A stretch of DNA of 64,000 nucleotides from Halovivax limisalsi (GTDB taxonomy: Archaea > Halobacteriota > Halobacteria > Halobacteriales > Natrialbaceae), in assembly GCF_023093535.1 (NCBI RefSeq), contig NZ_CP095757.1, forward strand, positions 992,001 to 1,056,000, written 5' to 3'. Positions 53,146 through 62,108 of this stretch are shown here, piece after piece. The stretch's first letter is position 1. Every line of letters starts with the position of its first letter. The notes under the pieces are model-generated. The model was not told the origin of the DNA and did not search any database. It saw nothing but the letters and a program-made list of their open reading frames with translations. Both the position numbers and the translations under genes were made by a program.

Positions 53146-53256
53146 CGGAGCGCTCGACCGCGACGGCCGTCGTCGGATGTCAGCGCGTGGGTCGCGTTCG
53201 CCGACCGCGTACTCTGGGACGCCGAGTAAATCGCCGCGACCGACGCGGGCCTCGCC

Positions 53257-54930
53257 TCACCCGTCGCGGTCGACGTCGAACCGGTCGAAGGTCTCGATCG
53301 CGTAGAGGACCGAGACGATCGGCGCCAGGAGGCCGAGGCCGAGGACGGCCCAGGCTCCGACGGTGACCGCGCCGGCCGAGACGGCGTACGCTGGACCGGG
53401 CGCGAGCTGCCCGAGGGCCGTCGCCACGTCGGCGACGAGCGCCGCGCCGCCGTCGGTGGAGAGGATGGCCGCCGCCGCGCCCGGGAGCGCGAGGGCGATC
53501 GTGTAGGTGAGAAACGCCGCCTTGCCCGGCATGACGGCCTCGCGGTTGCTCGTGATCCGGACGCTGCCGAAGCGGGGGAATACCGTCCCGATCCCGGCGC
53601 CCAGCGCCGGGCTCGCGACGACGCCGACGACCGTCGCGGTCACGAGGAGCGCCGTCGACCTGATCGAGAGCGGACTGACGAGACCGACGAGGGTGGCGAC
53701 GACGAGTCCGACCGGCGCAGCGACGAGCACGCTCGCGAGGATCGTCCCGCCGACGGCCTGTCGCCCGGAGACGGGCGTCGTCAGCACGCCCGGCAGCGCG
53801 CGCCCGTAGTCGCCGAGGACGTTGAGCGAGAAGAGCGCGCCCGCCCCCCAGACGACGTACGCGCAGAGTAAGACGGCGAACGTCGTCGGAAGCCGGCCCA
53901 TGCGGATGATCTCTTCGACGAAGTAGATCGCCCCGAAGAGGGGATAGGCGACGTAGAGCAGCTGCACCGGCGCCCGTCTCGTCCGCCGGATGGTCGTCAC
54001 GGCGACGGTTCGCGTCGCCCGGTCGACGGCACCCGCGAGCAGTCCCTCGAGCCGATCCGACGAGCGGACCTCGCCGGCCGTCGCCTCGCTCCTGGCCGGA
54101 TCCGCGAACCAGTGAACCCGCGCCGAGGCGACCCCCGCGGCGAGGACGACCGGAATCGCGACGGCGGCGCCGAGGACACTCCCGACGAGCGCGACCGCCG
54201 ACGGCGAGACGCCCGGGACGGCCAGGAGGAGCCACGCGCCCGGCCAGCCGGCCGGGGTCCCGCCCAGCGTCTCGAACGCGACGACGAGCAGCCGGTCGAA
54301 CCAGCCGGTCGTGATCGCCCCGAAGTAGCCGACGCCCACGAGGACGAAGAGGATCGTTCGATAGCGGGCGACCGGCTCGTAGCTCGTCAGGAGGTGGCGA
54401 ATCCAGCTGCCGACGAGAAAGCCGACGGGGAGCGCGGTGAGCAGAATCAGCGCCAGGACGAGCAACGCCGCGGCGACCGGGACGACCGAGCCGGCGCCGT
54501 AGGCGAACGCCCCGGCGAGCAGGGCGACCGGCGGACCGAGCCAGATCGAAAACAGGAGTACCTCGGCGCCGACCAGCCCGAACACCGCCGTTCCGGTCGT
54601 CGTCGAGAGGAGGAGACAGGCGGGCTCGTCGACGGACGACGACGAGGTGACGCTTCGGACCGTCGCCACGACCGTCGCGCCGAGCCAGGCGACCGCGGCG
54701 GCGCCGGCGGCGGCGTTCGCGATGGAGAATCCGCCCAGGTCCGACACCGCGCCGGCCGCGACCGCCTCGCCGGCCTGCGGCATCGCCAGCACGCCGAGCA
54801 GCGTGATCGGACCGAGCGCGAACAGCGCGACGAGTCCCATCAGGAGGAGCTTCGTCCGGTCGCCGGCGACGATCCGCAGGGTTCGCCGGACCTCGGTCCG
54901 GGCGACCAGCGCCGCGACGCCCGGCTTCAT
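53257..54930 (-). CDS. Multi-helix ABC-type permease
   Basis: 557 residues from ATG 54930 (MKPGVAALVARTEVRRTLRI). About 12 predicted membrane helices, including LLLMGLVALFALGPITLLGV and the block ALVLALILLTALPVGFLVGS, with cytoplasmic segments rich in Arg. The N-terminal soluble stretch and repeated helix groups match ABC-2-type or Nat-type permeases. It is convergent with the ATPase gene. Upstream in-frame sequence to 55107 has non-coding composition and is excluded. The transported substrate is unknown. Confidence 0.8.
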   Translation of the reverse strand: MKPGVAALVARTEVRRTLRIVAGDRTKLLLMGLVALFALGPITLLGVLAMPQAGEAVAAGAVSDLGGFSIANAAAGAAAVAWLGATVVATVRSVTSSSSVDEPACLLLSTTTGTAVFGLVGAEVLLFSIWLGPPVALLAGAFAYGAGSVVPVAAALLVLALILLTALPVGFLVGSWIRHLLTSYEPVARYRTILFVLVGVGYFGAITTGWFDRLLVVAFETLGGTPAGWPGAWLLLAVPGVSPSAVALVGSVLGAAVAIPVVLAAGVASARVHWFADPARSEATAGEVRSSDRLEGLLAGAVDRATRTVAVTTIRRTRRAPVQLLYVAYPLFGAIYFVEEIIRMGRLPTTFAVLLCAYVVWGAGALFSLNVLGDYGRALPGVLTTPVSGRQAVGGTILASVLVAAPVGLVVATLVGLVSPLSIRSTALLVTATVVGVVASPALGAGIGTVFPRFGSVRITSNREAVMPGKAAFLTYTIALALPGAAAAILSTDGGAALVADVATALGQLAPGPAYAVSAGAVTVGAWAVLGLGLLAPIVSVLYAIETFDRFDVDRDG

Positions 54931-55193
54931 CGGGACGCACCACCACTTGACTTGGCTGCCGGCCGGTCTCGGTTCCCGCCCGCGGGGACCGACGTCCGTA
55001 CTGCGACCGCACGGGATCGATCGGGTGCTGCCTCCCCCGCTTCGGGCCAGCGTCGACGGGCGGAGGGGCCGCGTCCCTGTCGGGAAACCATTTGTTCGAA
55101 CTGTCACGTTCGACGGTAAAAACGTTCGGATCGCCGTCCGCCGTCGCCTCGCGCCGCCGGCCGGTGTGACCCGGCGCCGCGTTCGGACTTCGC

Positions 55194-55715
55194 TTACCCT
55201 AGTTGGCGGTTACAGCTGCCACAGAGGGTCTCTTCCTTGATGTCGACTTCGCGGACGGTCGGCGAGAAGTTCATCACGCAGCGGTTGTTCTCGCAGTGTT
55301 CGAGTCCGCGCGTGTGGCCGATCTCGTGGACGATCTCCTTGCGGATGCGATCCTCGACGATCTCCGCGGCGCTCTTGTTCGAGAAGCCGCCGTCGGAGCT
55401 GGTCTGGAGGCGGTAGGTCGAGACGACGCTGCCGCTGCCGTCGAGATAGGCCAGGCCGAAGACGTAGTTGCGCCGGCGGTAGAAGAGGTCGTTCGGGGTG
55501 ATGGCGATGTTCTTCTCCCCGCGACCGACGCGCTCGGCCAGCTGAATGAAGTTCTCCGCGCTGTACTGGTTCCGGCCGGCGTCGTAGGCGCCGTTCGGGA
55601 TGGACTGGGACTCGCCGATCGTGACCTCGCAGTCGTAGACCGAACGCAACGCCGACGAGGCGGCCCGCTTGACCGTGGCGGACACCTCTCCGACCGGAAC
55701 GATGTCGACGTGCAT
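55194..55715 (-). CDS. amzA: Archaemetzincin (zinc metalloprotease)
   Basis: 173 residues. The catalytic zinc motif VHEIGHTRGLEHC is followed by CVMNF and a C-terminal CGSC pair: the extended HEXXHXXGXXHCX4CXMX17CXXC signature of archaemetzincins, with a second structural zinc site. The start MHVDIVPVGEVSATVK is chosen because family members begin near this sequence and because the TATA-like GTTTATGG (minus strand, 55739-55746) is about 28 nt upstream. Longer starts at 55742 and 55748 would overlap that box. It is divergent from the UPF0146 gene. Physiological substrates are unknown. Confidence 0.93.
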   Translation of the reverse strand: MHVDIVPVGEVSATVKRAASSALRSVYDCEVTIGESQSIPNGAYDAGRNQYSAENFIQLAERVGRGEKNIAITPNDLFYRRRNYVFGLAYLDGSGSVVSTYRLQTSSDGGFSNKSAAEIVEDRIRKEIVHEIGHTRGLEHCENNRCVMNFSPTVREVDIKEETLCGSCNRQLG

Positions 55716-55738
55716 GACGACGGCTATGAGTGCGTTCG

Positions 55739-55746
55739 CCATAAAC
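55739..55746 (-). promoter_or_regulatory. TATA-like box that fixes the archaemetzincin start
   Basis: Reads GTTTATGG on the minus strand, about 28 nt from the ATG at 55715. It overlaps alternative upstream ATGs, which would place them before the transcription start. Confidence 0.5.
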
Positions 55747-55757
55747 ATCCCGCCGTA

Positions 55758-56192
55758 ATGCCCCCAGATGCTGGCGATTCCGGCACCGATCGGCGGGCCG
55801 ACGCCGAACTCGTCGCGGTTCTCTCGCGTTACGATCGCGTCGTCGAGGTCGGGATCGGCCGTCGCCCCGACGTCGCGGCGGCGCTGGCGGCGCGCGGCGT
55901 CGACGTCACGGCGACCGATGTCCACGAGCGCGCGGTGCCCGACGGCGTCCGGTTCGTCCGCGACGACGTCGTCGATCCCGACTCGTCGATCTACGCCGAC
56001 GCGGCGGCGATCTACGCGCTGAACTTGCCGCCGGAGCTACACCGCCCGCTCGCGGCCCTCGCCGACCGCGTCGGTGCCGACGCGCTCTTCACCACGCTCG
56101 GCGCCGATCGGCCGCAGGTCCCCGTCGAGCGACGCTCGCTCGACTCGCAACCGCTGTTCGTCCGCGAGGGAGCAGACCCGCCGCCGGGCTGA
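55758..56192 (+). CDS. UPF0146 family protein (methyltransferase-like fold)
   Basis: 144 residues. A truncated Rossmann methyltransferase-like region ([60 protein letters not shown]) matches UPF0146 proteins of archaea, which lack the full catalytic set. The start at 55758 is close to the divergent archaemetzincin gene, so the two promoters overlap within about 45 bp. Function is unknown; it is not expected to bind SAM without more of the motif set. Confidence 0.85.
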   Translation: MPPDAGDSGTDRRADAELVAVLSRYDRVVEVGIGRRPDVAAALAARGVDVTATDVHERAVPDGVRFVRDDVVDPDSSIYADAAAIYALNLPPELHRPLAALADRVGADALFTTLGADRPQVPVERRSLDSQPLFVREGADPPPG

Positions 56193-56307
56193 GTGGGTCG
56201 CTGCGCCGACCCGTTGGTCGCCGCTGGACCGATTGCCCGCTCGTCGACGGGGATCGTCCCCGCGGCCGATCGGGTGGCTTTATTCGCCAGCACTCCGAGG
56301 AACACGC

Positions 56308-57270
56308 ATGACCGATTCGCTCGCCGCGGACGCGGTCGTCCTGGATATCGACGGCGTCCTGGTGGACGTGGCCGGCTCCTATCGCCGGGCGATCGTCGAG
56401 ACGGTCGAACGCGTCCACGGCCGATCAGTGCCGCGCTCGGCCGTCCAGGCGTTCAAGGACGCCGGGGGGTTCAACAACGACTGGGAGCTGACGTACGCGC
56501 TGGCGTTGTACGTCCTCGCGAGCGCCGAGGGGTACGACGACTCGATCGACGCCTACACCGACGCCATCGAACACCGGGGCGGCGGCCTCGACGCGGCCGT
56601 CGCCGTCGTCACGGACGCCCTCGGGGCCCGCGCGTTCGAGCGGGTCGAAGAGCGCTGGGATCGCGAGCACCTCCGCGACGTCTTCCAGGCGCTGTACCTC
56701 GGGACGGACCTCTATCGAACGCTCGAGGGCGGCGAACCGTCCGTGCCGCCGAAACCGGGCGTGACGGACGTCGAGCCGGACGCGCCGGTAGTCGGCAGCG
56801 ATCGCGAACCGACCGCGAGCGAGTCCGACCTGCGCGGCTTCATCCACGACGAACCCGTCATCCTCGCGGACGGGACGCGCCAGTGGCTCCAGTCGACCGT
56901 CGAACTGGGCATCCTGACGGGCCGCCCCGAGGCCGAAGCCGAGATCGCGCTCGGCCGGGTCGGTCTGGACGGCATTCCAGCTGCGCACCGCTTTACGATG
57001 GACGACTGGGGCGAGGGCAAACCGCACCCCGCCGCGCTCACGACGCTCGCCGAGCGCCTCGACGCCGACGCGGTCGCCTTCGTCGGCGATACGCTCGACG
57101 ACGTGCGGACGGCGACGAACGCGGCAGAGGCGGACGCCCGCCGGGTCTACCACGGGGTGGGCGTGCTCACCGGCGGGTTGACCGGCGACGACGGCCGCAC
57201 CGCGTACGCGAACGCGGGTGCCGCGGCGGTCTGCGAGTCCGTCAACGCACTTCCCGACTTGCTCGAATAG
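56308..57270 (+). CDS. HAD-superfamily hydrolase (TIGR01548-like)
   Basis: 320 residues with the full HAD signature: motif [13 protein letters not shown], motif [15 protein letters not shown], the lysine motif GEGKPHP, and motif [14 protein letters not shown]. The long cap region (about residues 30-200) with [20 protein letters not shown] matches the TIGR01548 family, found in archaea and cyanobacteria, whose substrate is not settled. A TATA-like GCTTTATTC about 27 nt upstream supports the ATG at 56308. It is monocistronic. Confidence 0.85.
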   Translation: MTDSLAADAVVLDIDGVLVDVAGSYRRAIVETVERVHGRSVPRSAVQAFKDAGGFNNDWELTYALALYVLASAEGYDDSIDAYTDAIEHRGGGLDAAVAVVTDALGARAFERVEERWDREHLRDVFQALYLGTDLYRTLEGGEPSVPPKPGVTDVEPDAPVVGSDREPTASESDLRGFIHDEPVILADGTRQWLQSTVELGILTGRPEAEAEIALGRVGLDGIPAAHRFTMDDWGEGKPHPAALTTLAERLDADAVAFVGDTLDDVRTATNAAEADARRVYHGVGVLTGGLTGDDGRTAYANAGAAAVCESVNALPDLLE

Positions 57271-57401
57271 TCTGCATCGATCGACGCCGCCGACGCCGCG
57301 TCGCTCCTGCCGGTACGCGCAGAACCGTCGGCGCGTACCGGCGTCGTTCACTTTCACTCCGCGTGGCTGATCGGTTTATCCCTCCCCGACGAAGGGGTGG
57401 T

Positions 57402-57626
57402 ATGAGTATCAATCTCCATCGCGTGATCGAGGGCGCCGACGGCACCGTCGCGTCCGACGGGGCGCGAATCGACGCGGACGTGGCGGCCGCGGTCGAACCC
57501 GGCTCGTCGATCACGGTGGCGCTCGAGGCGTCGGGCCCGAATACCAGAACGCGGACGATATCGGTCGAGTTGTCCCGTTCGGAGGCGCGACTCCTCGGCG
57601 GTCGGCTCCTCGATTCGACGGAGTGA
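57402..57626 (+). CDS. Small acidic hypothetical protein (74 aa)
   Basis: 74 residues: MSINLHRVIEGADGTV... ending SEARLLGGRLLDSTE. A single predicted beta-rich unit; no Cys, signal or membrane segment. Composition and codon use match neighbouring genes, and a TATA-like TTTAT at about 57375 is at leaderless spacing from the ATG, supporting a real small gene. No family was recognised. Confidence 0.55.
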   Translation: MSINLHRVIEGADGTVASDGARIDADVAAAVEPGSSITVALEASGPNTRTRTISVELSRSEARLLGGRLLDSTE

Positions 57627-57773
57627 CCCCTCCGGCTCCGGTCCCGGCGGTCACCATCGGGTCGAGCGCGAGCGTTCGTCTCGATCCCCGCCGCCAGGCG
57701 CGCCCGGCAACTCGACGGTTACGACCGCCGCTGTCCGGGTAGTTATAGAGGGCTGTTCGTCGTAGGCGACGCC

Positions 57774-59453
57774 ATGGCCGACGATTCGTCCGAGCCGGAG
57801 TCGCCGCCCGGCCGGCACACCTCGCCCTGGCTGGCCGACTTCCAGCCGTCGTTCGAACCCCTCTCGGAATCGACGTCGACCGACGTCGTCGTGGTCGGTG
57901 CCGGTATCGCCGGCCTCTCGACGGCGGCCGAGCTCGCCGTCCGGGGGTACGACGTCGTGGTTCTCGAACGCGACCGGATCGCCGGGGGAACGACGGGCCG
58001 ATCGACGGCGAAGGTGACCAGTCAGCACGGCCTGCTGTACCGCGCGCTGCGCGGGGACTTCGGGATCGAGCGGGCCCGCCAGTACGCCGACGCGAACGAG
58101 CGGGCGATCGCGACGGTCGCCGAGCGCGTCGAGGCGCTCGACCGCGTCGACGATTGCGGCTTTCGACGGCGGCCGGCGTACGTCTACGGCGACGATCGCG
58201 GGGCGATCGAGCGCGAGGTCGAGGCCGCTCGGTCCGTCGGCCTCCCGGCGTCGCTCGTCACGTCGGTTCCGCCGTACGAAGCCGCCGAGTGCGGGGTGCG
58301 ATTCGACGACCAGGCCTGTTTCGATCCGGCGTGCTACCTGCGCGCGCTGGCAGCGGCCCTCGTCGATCCGGCGGTCGACCTCGAGGCGACGCTCGCGGGC
58401 GTCGACCGTGACGGCGACGACCGCGAACCGGGTGCGGAGGACGGCGACGACCCGGGTGAACGCGAGGGCGACCCCGGCGACCCTGTCGTCGGTACCCGCC
58501 AACGGGGCGAGGTCAGCGTTCACGAGTCGACGCGGGTCGAGGGCGTCGACCCCGGCGCGTCGCCCCGCGTCGGGACGCCGGCGGGGACGGTGACCGCCGA
58601 GTACGTGGTGCTCGCGACGGGGTTTCCGCTCCTCGATCGGGTCGGCCTGTTCGCCCGCCTCGTTCCGAAGCGGTCGTACGTCCTCGCCCTCCGGATCGAC
58701 GGCGATCCGCCGGACGGAATGTACTACCGTCCGCCGGAGGGAAGCCGCCCGTACCGGTCCGTCCGAACGCACGAGGGGCCCGACGAGACGCTCGTCCTCG
58801 TCGGCGGCGAGAACCACAAGACGGGACAGGGCGGTTCGACGCGCGAGCGGTACCGGCGGCTCCGCGAGTGGGCCGAAACCCGCTTCGACGTCCGCGAGGT
58901 CGCCTACCGCTGGTCGACGCAGGATTACGTTTCCGCCGATCGGATTCCCCTCGTCGGCCCGGCGGGGCCCGGGGCGCGCAACGTCTTCCTCGCGACCGGG
59001 TTCGGCGGGTGGGGCATGACCGGCGGCACCGTGTCGGGCAGCCTGCTCGCCCGGTCGATCGACGGCGAGGACCCGCCGCTCGCCTCGCTGTACGATCCGC
59101 GACGATTCACCCCGTCGGCCTCGATCGGCCGGGTCGCGTCGGAGAACGCGGACGTCGCGGGGCAGTTCGCCACGGACTGGCTGCGGGCCCTCCTGCGCTC
59201 GTCGCGTCCGGCACTCGATCCGGGCGAGGGAACGGTCGTTCGCGAGGGCGGCCGTCCCGTCGCCATCTCGCGCGACGAATCGGGGACGCTCCGCGCGGTG
59301 TCGGCCGTCTGTCCCCACGCTCGCTGCGTCGTCGACTGGAACGACGGCGAAGGGACCTGGGACTGTCCGTGTCACGGCTCCCGGTTCGAACCCGACGGTC
59401 GCGTGATCGAGGGCCCGGCCACGGACGAACTACCGTCGGAGGAGCGGCCGTGA
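57774..59453 (+). CDS. FAD-dependent oxidoreductase with C-terminal Rieske domain
   Basis: 559 residues. After an acidic head, the FAD-binding Rossmann motif is VVVVGAGIAGLSTAAELA at about 38-55, as in DadA/glycine-oxidase (DAO) family proteins. A middle substrate domain follows, including SADRIPLVGPAGPGARNVFL and ATGFGGWGMTGGTVSGSLLA. The last 100 residues form a Rieske [2Fe-2S] domain with CPHARC and CPCHGSRFEPDG. This fusion (YhfW type) is known in bacteria and archaea, and the substrate is undefined. A acidic linker of about 30 residues (near 215-245) is a halophile-type insertion. A TATA-like AGTTATAGAG is about 28 nt upstream. Confidence 0.9.
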   Translation: MADDSSEPESPPGRHTSPWLADFQPSFEPLSESTSTDVVVVGAGIAGLSTAAELAVRGYDVVVLERDRIAGGTTGRSTAKVTSQHGLLYRALRGDFGIERARQYADANERAIATVAERVEALDRVDDCGFRRRPAYVYGDDRGAIEREVEAARSVGLPASLVTSVPPYEAAECGVRFDDQACFDPACYLRALAAALVDPAVDLEATLAGVDRDGDDREPGAEDGDDPGEREGDPGDPVVGTRQRGEVSVHESTRVEGVDPGASPRVGTPAGTVTAEYVVLATGFPLLDRVGLFARLVPKRSYVLALRIDGDPPDGMYYRPPEGSRPYRSVRTHEGPDETLVLVGGENHKTGQGGSTRERYRRLREWAETRFDVREVAYRWSTQDYVSADRIPLVGPAGPGARNVFLATGFGGWGMTGGTVSGSLLARSIDGEDPPLASLYDPRRFTPSASIGRVASENADVAGQFATDWLRALLRSSRPALDPGEGTVVREGGRPVAISRDESGTLRAVSAVCPHARCVVDWNDGEGTWDCPCHGSRFEPDGRVIEGPATDELPSEERP

Positions 59454-59711
59454 CGTGTCGGGAACCGCCCCGATCCCGGCCTGATTCTCCCCCGGAACCC
59501 GTCTGACCCGGCCATCGCCCGGCACCGAACGCGTCACGGCGCCGGTTGCTGTGAACCGAAACAGTTTTTCGATCAAAATACCAAACCTGGGCTACCAATC
59601 TCGGAAACCTAGCGGATTATGTATAGTGATTTCCAATAACCGAACCAATTATGGCTTCGACCACTCTCTTGCCCGGATTCGACACGCAGAAAAACGGAAG
59701 CGACACGCGCG

Positions 59712-59731
59712 ATAGTGGGTCCCATCACTAT
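59712..59731. promoter_or_regulatory. Inverted repeat abutting the sulfatase start codon
   Basis: ATAGTG (59712-59717) and CACTAT (59726-59731) flank eight bases, ending two bases before the ATG at 59734. The upstream DNA (about 59555-59650) is AT-rich with a possible TATA element (AATTATGG, about 59648). The repeat may be an operator or an RNA hairpin masking the start. Confidence 0.4.
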
Positions 59732-59733
59732 TC

Positions 59734-61185
59734 ATGACGGATGACGCGTCGGTTTCGAACGTGGTCCTGATCACGATCGATTCGCTGCGAACCGACGCGA
59801 TCGGACCGTACGACGACGATCGACACACGCCCGTGCTCGATTCGATCGCCGAGCGCGGAACGGTGTACGACCAGGCGTTCGCGACCGGCAACTGGACGCC
59901 GTTTTCGTTCCCCTCGATGCTCGCGTCGCGGCCGGTGTTCGCCGACGGCGACGACATCGGCGTGCCGGACTCGCCGACGCTCGCGAGCGCCCTCTCTGAG
60001 GCGGAGGTCGCGACGGGCGGGTTCAACGCGGCGAACGGCTTTCTCACCTCCTACTGGGGCTACGACGACGGATTCGACGAGTTCGACGCGTTCGTCGCGG
60101 AGGTCGGCTCCAGCATCTACAGCCGGTACCTGGCGACCCATCCGACCGTCGAAGCGTGGGTTCAGCTGGCGACGTCGCCGTTCCGCCGGCTGGCCGCCAA
60201 ACTCCGCGGGGAGACCGACGACCGGCCGTTTCTCGACACCTCCCGGCTGTTCGACGTCGAACTCGCGGCGCAGTCGTTCGTCGAGGACGCCGACGCCCCG
60301 TTCTTCCTCTGGGTCCACTACATGGACGTCCACACGCCGTACACGCCGGCGCCCCGGTACATCCGCGAGGTGACCGACGACCGCCTCGGCACGCACCGGA
60401 TGCTGCTGGCCCACACCAAGACGGGACTCGGCTGGGAGGTCTCGGATCGCACCCGCTCGGATCTGCGGACGCTCTACCAGGCGGCGGTCAGGCAGGTCGA
60501 CGCGAGCGTCGGTCGCATCCTCGAGACGATGGAGGCGGCTGGCGTCGACGACGAGACGGCGGTCATCGTCGCGGGCGACCACGGCGAGGAGTTCCAGGAG
60601 CACGGCCACCTCGCCCACTATCCGAAGCTCTACGACGAACTCATCAACGTTCCGCTGCTCGTCGACGTGCCGGGCGTCGATGGGAACCGGGTCGCCGACC
60701 CGGTCGGCCTGGACGCGATTCCGCCGACGGTGACCGACCTCCTCGACGTCGAGGCGCCCGACCCGTGGACGGGCGAGTCGCTCCTGCCGAGCGTCCGCGG
60801 CGAGGCCGCGCCGCGCGACGAGCCGATCGTCTCGGTCACCGTCCGCGGCGAAGAGGTCACCTCGCAGCCGATCCCGCGCTCGCTCGACGACGGCGACCTC
60901 CTGGTCAGCGCGCGCGACGACGAGTGGACCTACATCGAGAACGTCGAGACGGGCGACCGGGAGCTGTACCACCGCCCCAGCGATCCCGGCGAGCAGACGA
61001 ACCTCGCGGCGGATCCGACGCCCGATGCCGCCGACGCGATCGACGACCTCGCTCCCCTCGTCGGCGCGCACGCTGAGATGATCCTTGCGGACGACGAGAC
61101 CGACGAGGGACCGGCCGAGGACGGGGACGACGAGGATCTCGACGACGACCTCGCGTCTCGACTCTCCGCCCTGGGCTACCGATAG
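59734..61185 (+). CDS. Sulfatase-fold hydrolase or transferase
   Basis: 483 residues of the alkaline-phosphatase/sulfatase superfamily. Metal-binding regions are visible at the N-terminus (VLITIDSLRTDAIG), in the middle (WVHYMDVHTPYTP) and in AGDHGEEFQEHGHLAHYP. The catalytic position, NWTPFSFPSML, has no Cys in the CxPxR arrangement needed for formylglycine, so a Thr or Ser may act as nucleophile, as in phosphoglycerol- or phosphoethanolamine-transferase relatives. There are no membrane segments. The GtrA-family gene begins immediately after the stop, suggesting a shared role in surface-glycan or lipid modification. Confidence 0.85.
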   Translation: MTDDASVSNVVLITIDSLRTDAIGPYDDDRHTPVLDSIAERGTVYDQAFATGNWTPFSFPSMLASRPVFADGDDIGVPDSPTLASALSEAEVATGGFNAANGFLTSYWGYDDGFDEFDAFVAEVGSSIYSRYLATHPTVEAWVQLATSPFRRLAAKLRGETDDRPFLDTSRLFDVELAAQSFVEDADAPFFLWVHYMDVHTPYTPAPRYIREVTDDRLGTHRMLLAHTKTGLGWEVSDRTRSDLRTLYQAAVRQVDASVGRILETMEAAGVDDETAVIVAGDHGEEFQEHGHLAHYPKLYDELINVPLLVDVPGVDGNRVADPVGLDAIPPTVTDLLDVEAPDPWTGESLLPSVRGEAAPRDEPIVSVTVRGEEVTSQPIPRSLDDGDLLVSARDDEWTYIENVETGDRELYHRPSDPGEQTNLAADPTPDAADAIDDLAPLVGAHAEMILADDETDEGPAEDGDDEDLDDDLASRLSALGYR

Positions 61186-61608
61186 ATGATCAGGCGCCTG
61201 CTCCGGAGCGTCGTCGTCGGCCCGTACGCGACCCAGCTCAGACGGTTCTTCGTCGTCGGCCTGCTCGCCGCGATCGTCCAGCTGGCGTTGCTCTGGGCGT
61301 TCGTCGATCGGGTCGGGGTGCACTACATTCTCGGGGCGCTGATCGCGATCGAGCTCACGATCGTCCTCTCGTACGTGCTCAACAACGCCTGGACGTTTCG
61401 AGCGGCGCAAAACAGCGGTTCCGTCGACTACCTCGTCGGGCTGGTGAAGACGAACGTCGTTCGCGGGACGGCGATTCCCATCCAGCTCGGCCTCCTCTTC
61501 GCGTTCGTCGAGTGGGTGACGATCCCGTACCTGATCGCGAACGGCGTCGCGATCGTCCTCAGCGGCGTCTATCGATTCGTCCTCGACGCCACGTGGACGT
61601 GGGGGTGA
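61186..61608 (+). CDS. GtrA-family membrane protein
   Basis: 140 residues with four predicted helices (FFVVGLLAAIVQLALLWAFV, YILGALIAIELTIVLSYVLN, GTAIPIQLGLLFAFVEWVTI and YLIANGVAIVLSGVYRFVLD). The NNAWTF and DATWTW motifs are characteristic of GtrA-like proteins, which help move polyprenyl-linked sugars across the membrane for glycan assembly. The ATG directly follows the sulfatase stop (zero gap), so it is co-translated with it. Confidence 0.92.
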   Translation: MIRRLLRSVVVGPYATQLRRFFVVGLLAAIVQLALLWAFVDRVGVHYILGALIAIELTIVLSYVLNNAWTFRAAQNSGSVDYLVGLVKTNVVRGTAIPIQLGLLFAFVEWVTIPYLIANGVAIVLSGVYRFVLDATWTWG

Positions 61609-61715
61609 CCGCGGGTCGTCGCGACCCCGCGTCGCGGGCGATCGCGCCGGCGGTCGTCGTGGGTCGAGACCGCGGCGGTGACCACCATCAAGACCGCTTC
61701 CGTCGTTCGTTCGGT

Positions 61716-61973
61716 ATGCCCGACGATCCGATCGAACGCGTCGAGTCCGCGCTGGATCGAGCGGCCGAGGTACCCGCCGACGAGGCCGTCACCCTGCTCG
61801 AGTCGGCGCGCGCGGACCTCGCCGATGCCCGCTCGCGCGGGGCGGTCGACACCGAGACCGCGGCCGACCTGGCGACGCGTCTCACCCGGCGCATTCGCGA
61901 GATCGAGGAGCGCGACGCCTACGACGGCGGGATGGGCGCGGCGATGGAGCCCGACGAGGAAGACGCGCCGTGA
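61716..61973 (+). CDS. Small acidic coiled hypothetical protein (85 aa)
   Basis: 85 residues: MPDDPIERVESALDRAAEVP..., almost entirely alpha-helical with heptad-like spacing (LESARADLADARSRGAVD, LATRLTRRIREIEERDAY) and an acidic tail. No motif is recognised. It may be a haloarchaeal-only family. It is not clearly linked to the GtrA or F420H2:NADP reductase genes. Confidence 0.6.
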   Translation: MPDDPIERVESALDRAAEVPADEAVTLLESARADLADARSRGAVDTETAADLATRLTRRIREIEERDAYDGGMGAAMEPDEEDAP

Positions 61974-62108
61974 CCTGGGTTCGTGACCACCGCCGACGCT
62001 GGACGCCGGTCCACCGTAGACGCTGGTCGGCCGGCCCGCATGTCACTGACGGCGGCATGGCTGGCACGCTTCAATCGATTTATGGGACGGCCGCCCGGAG
62101 TGGCTGAC

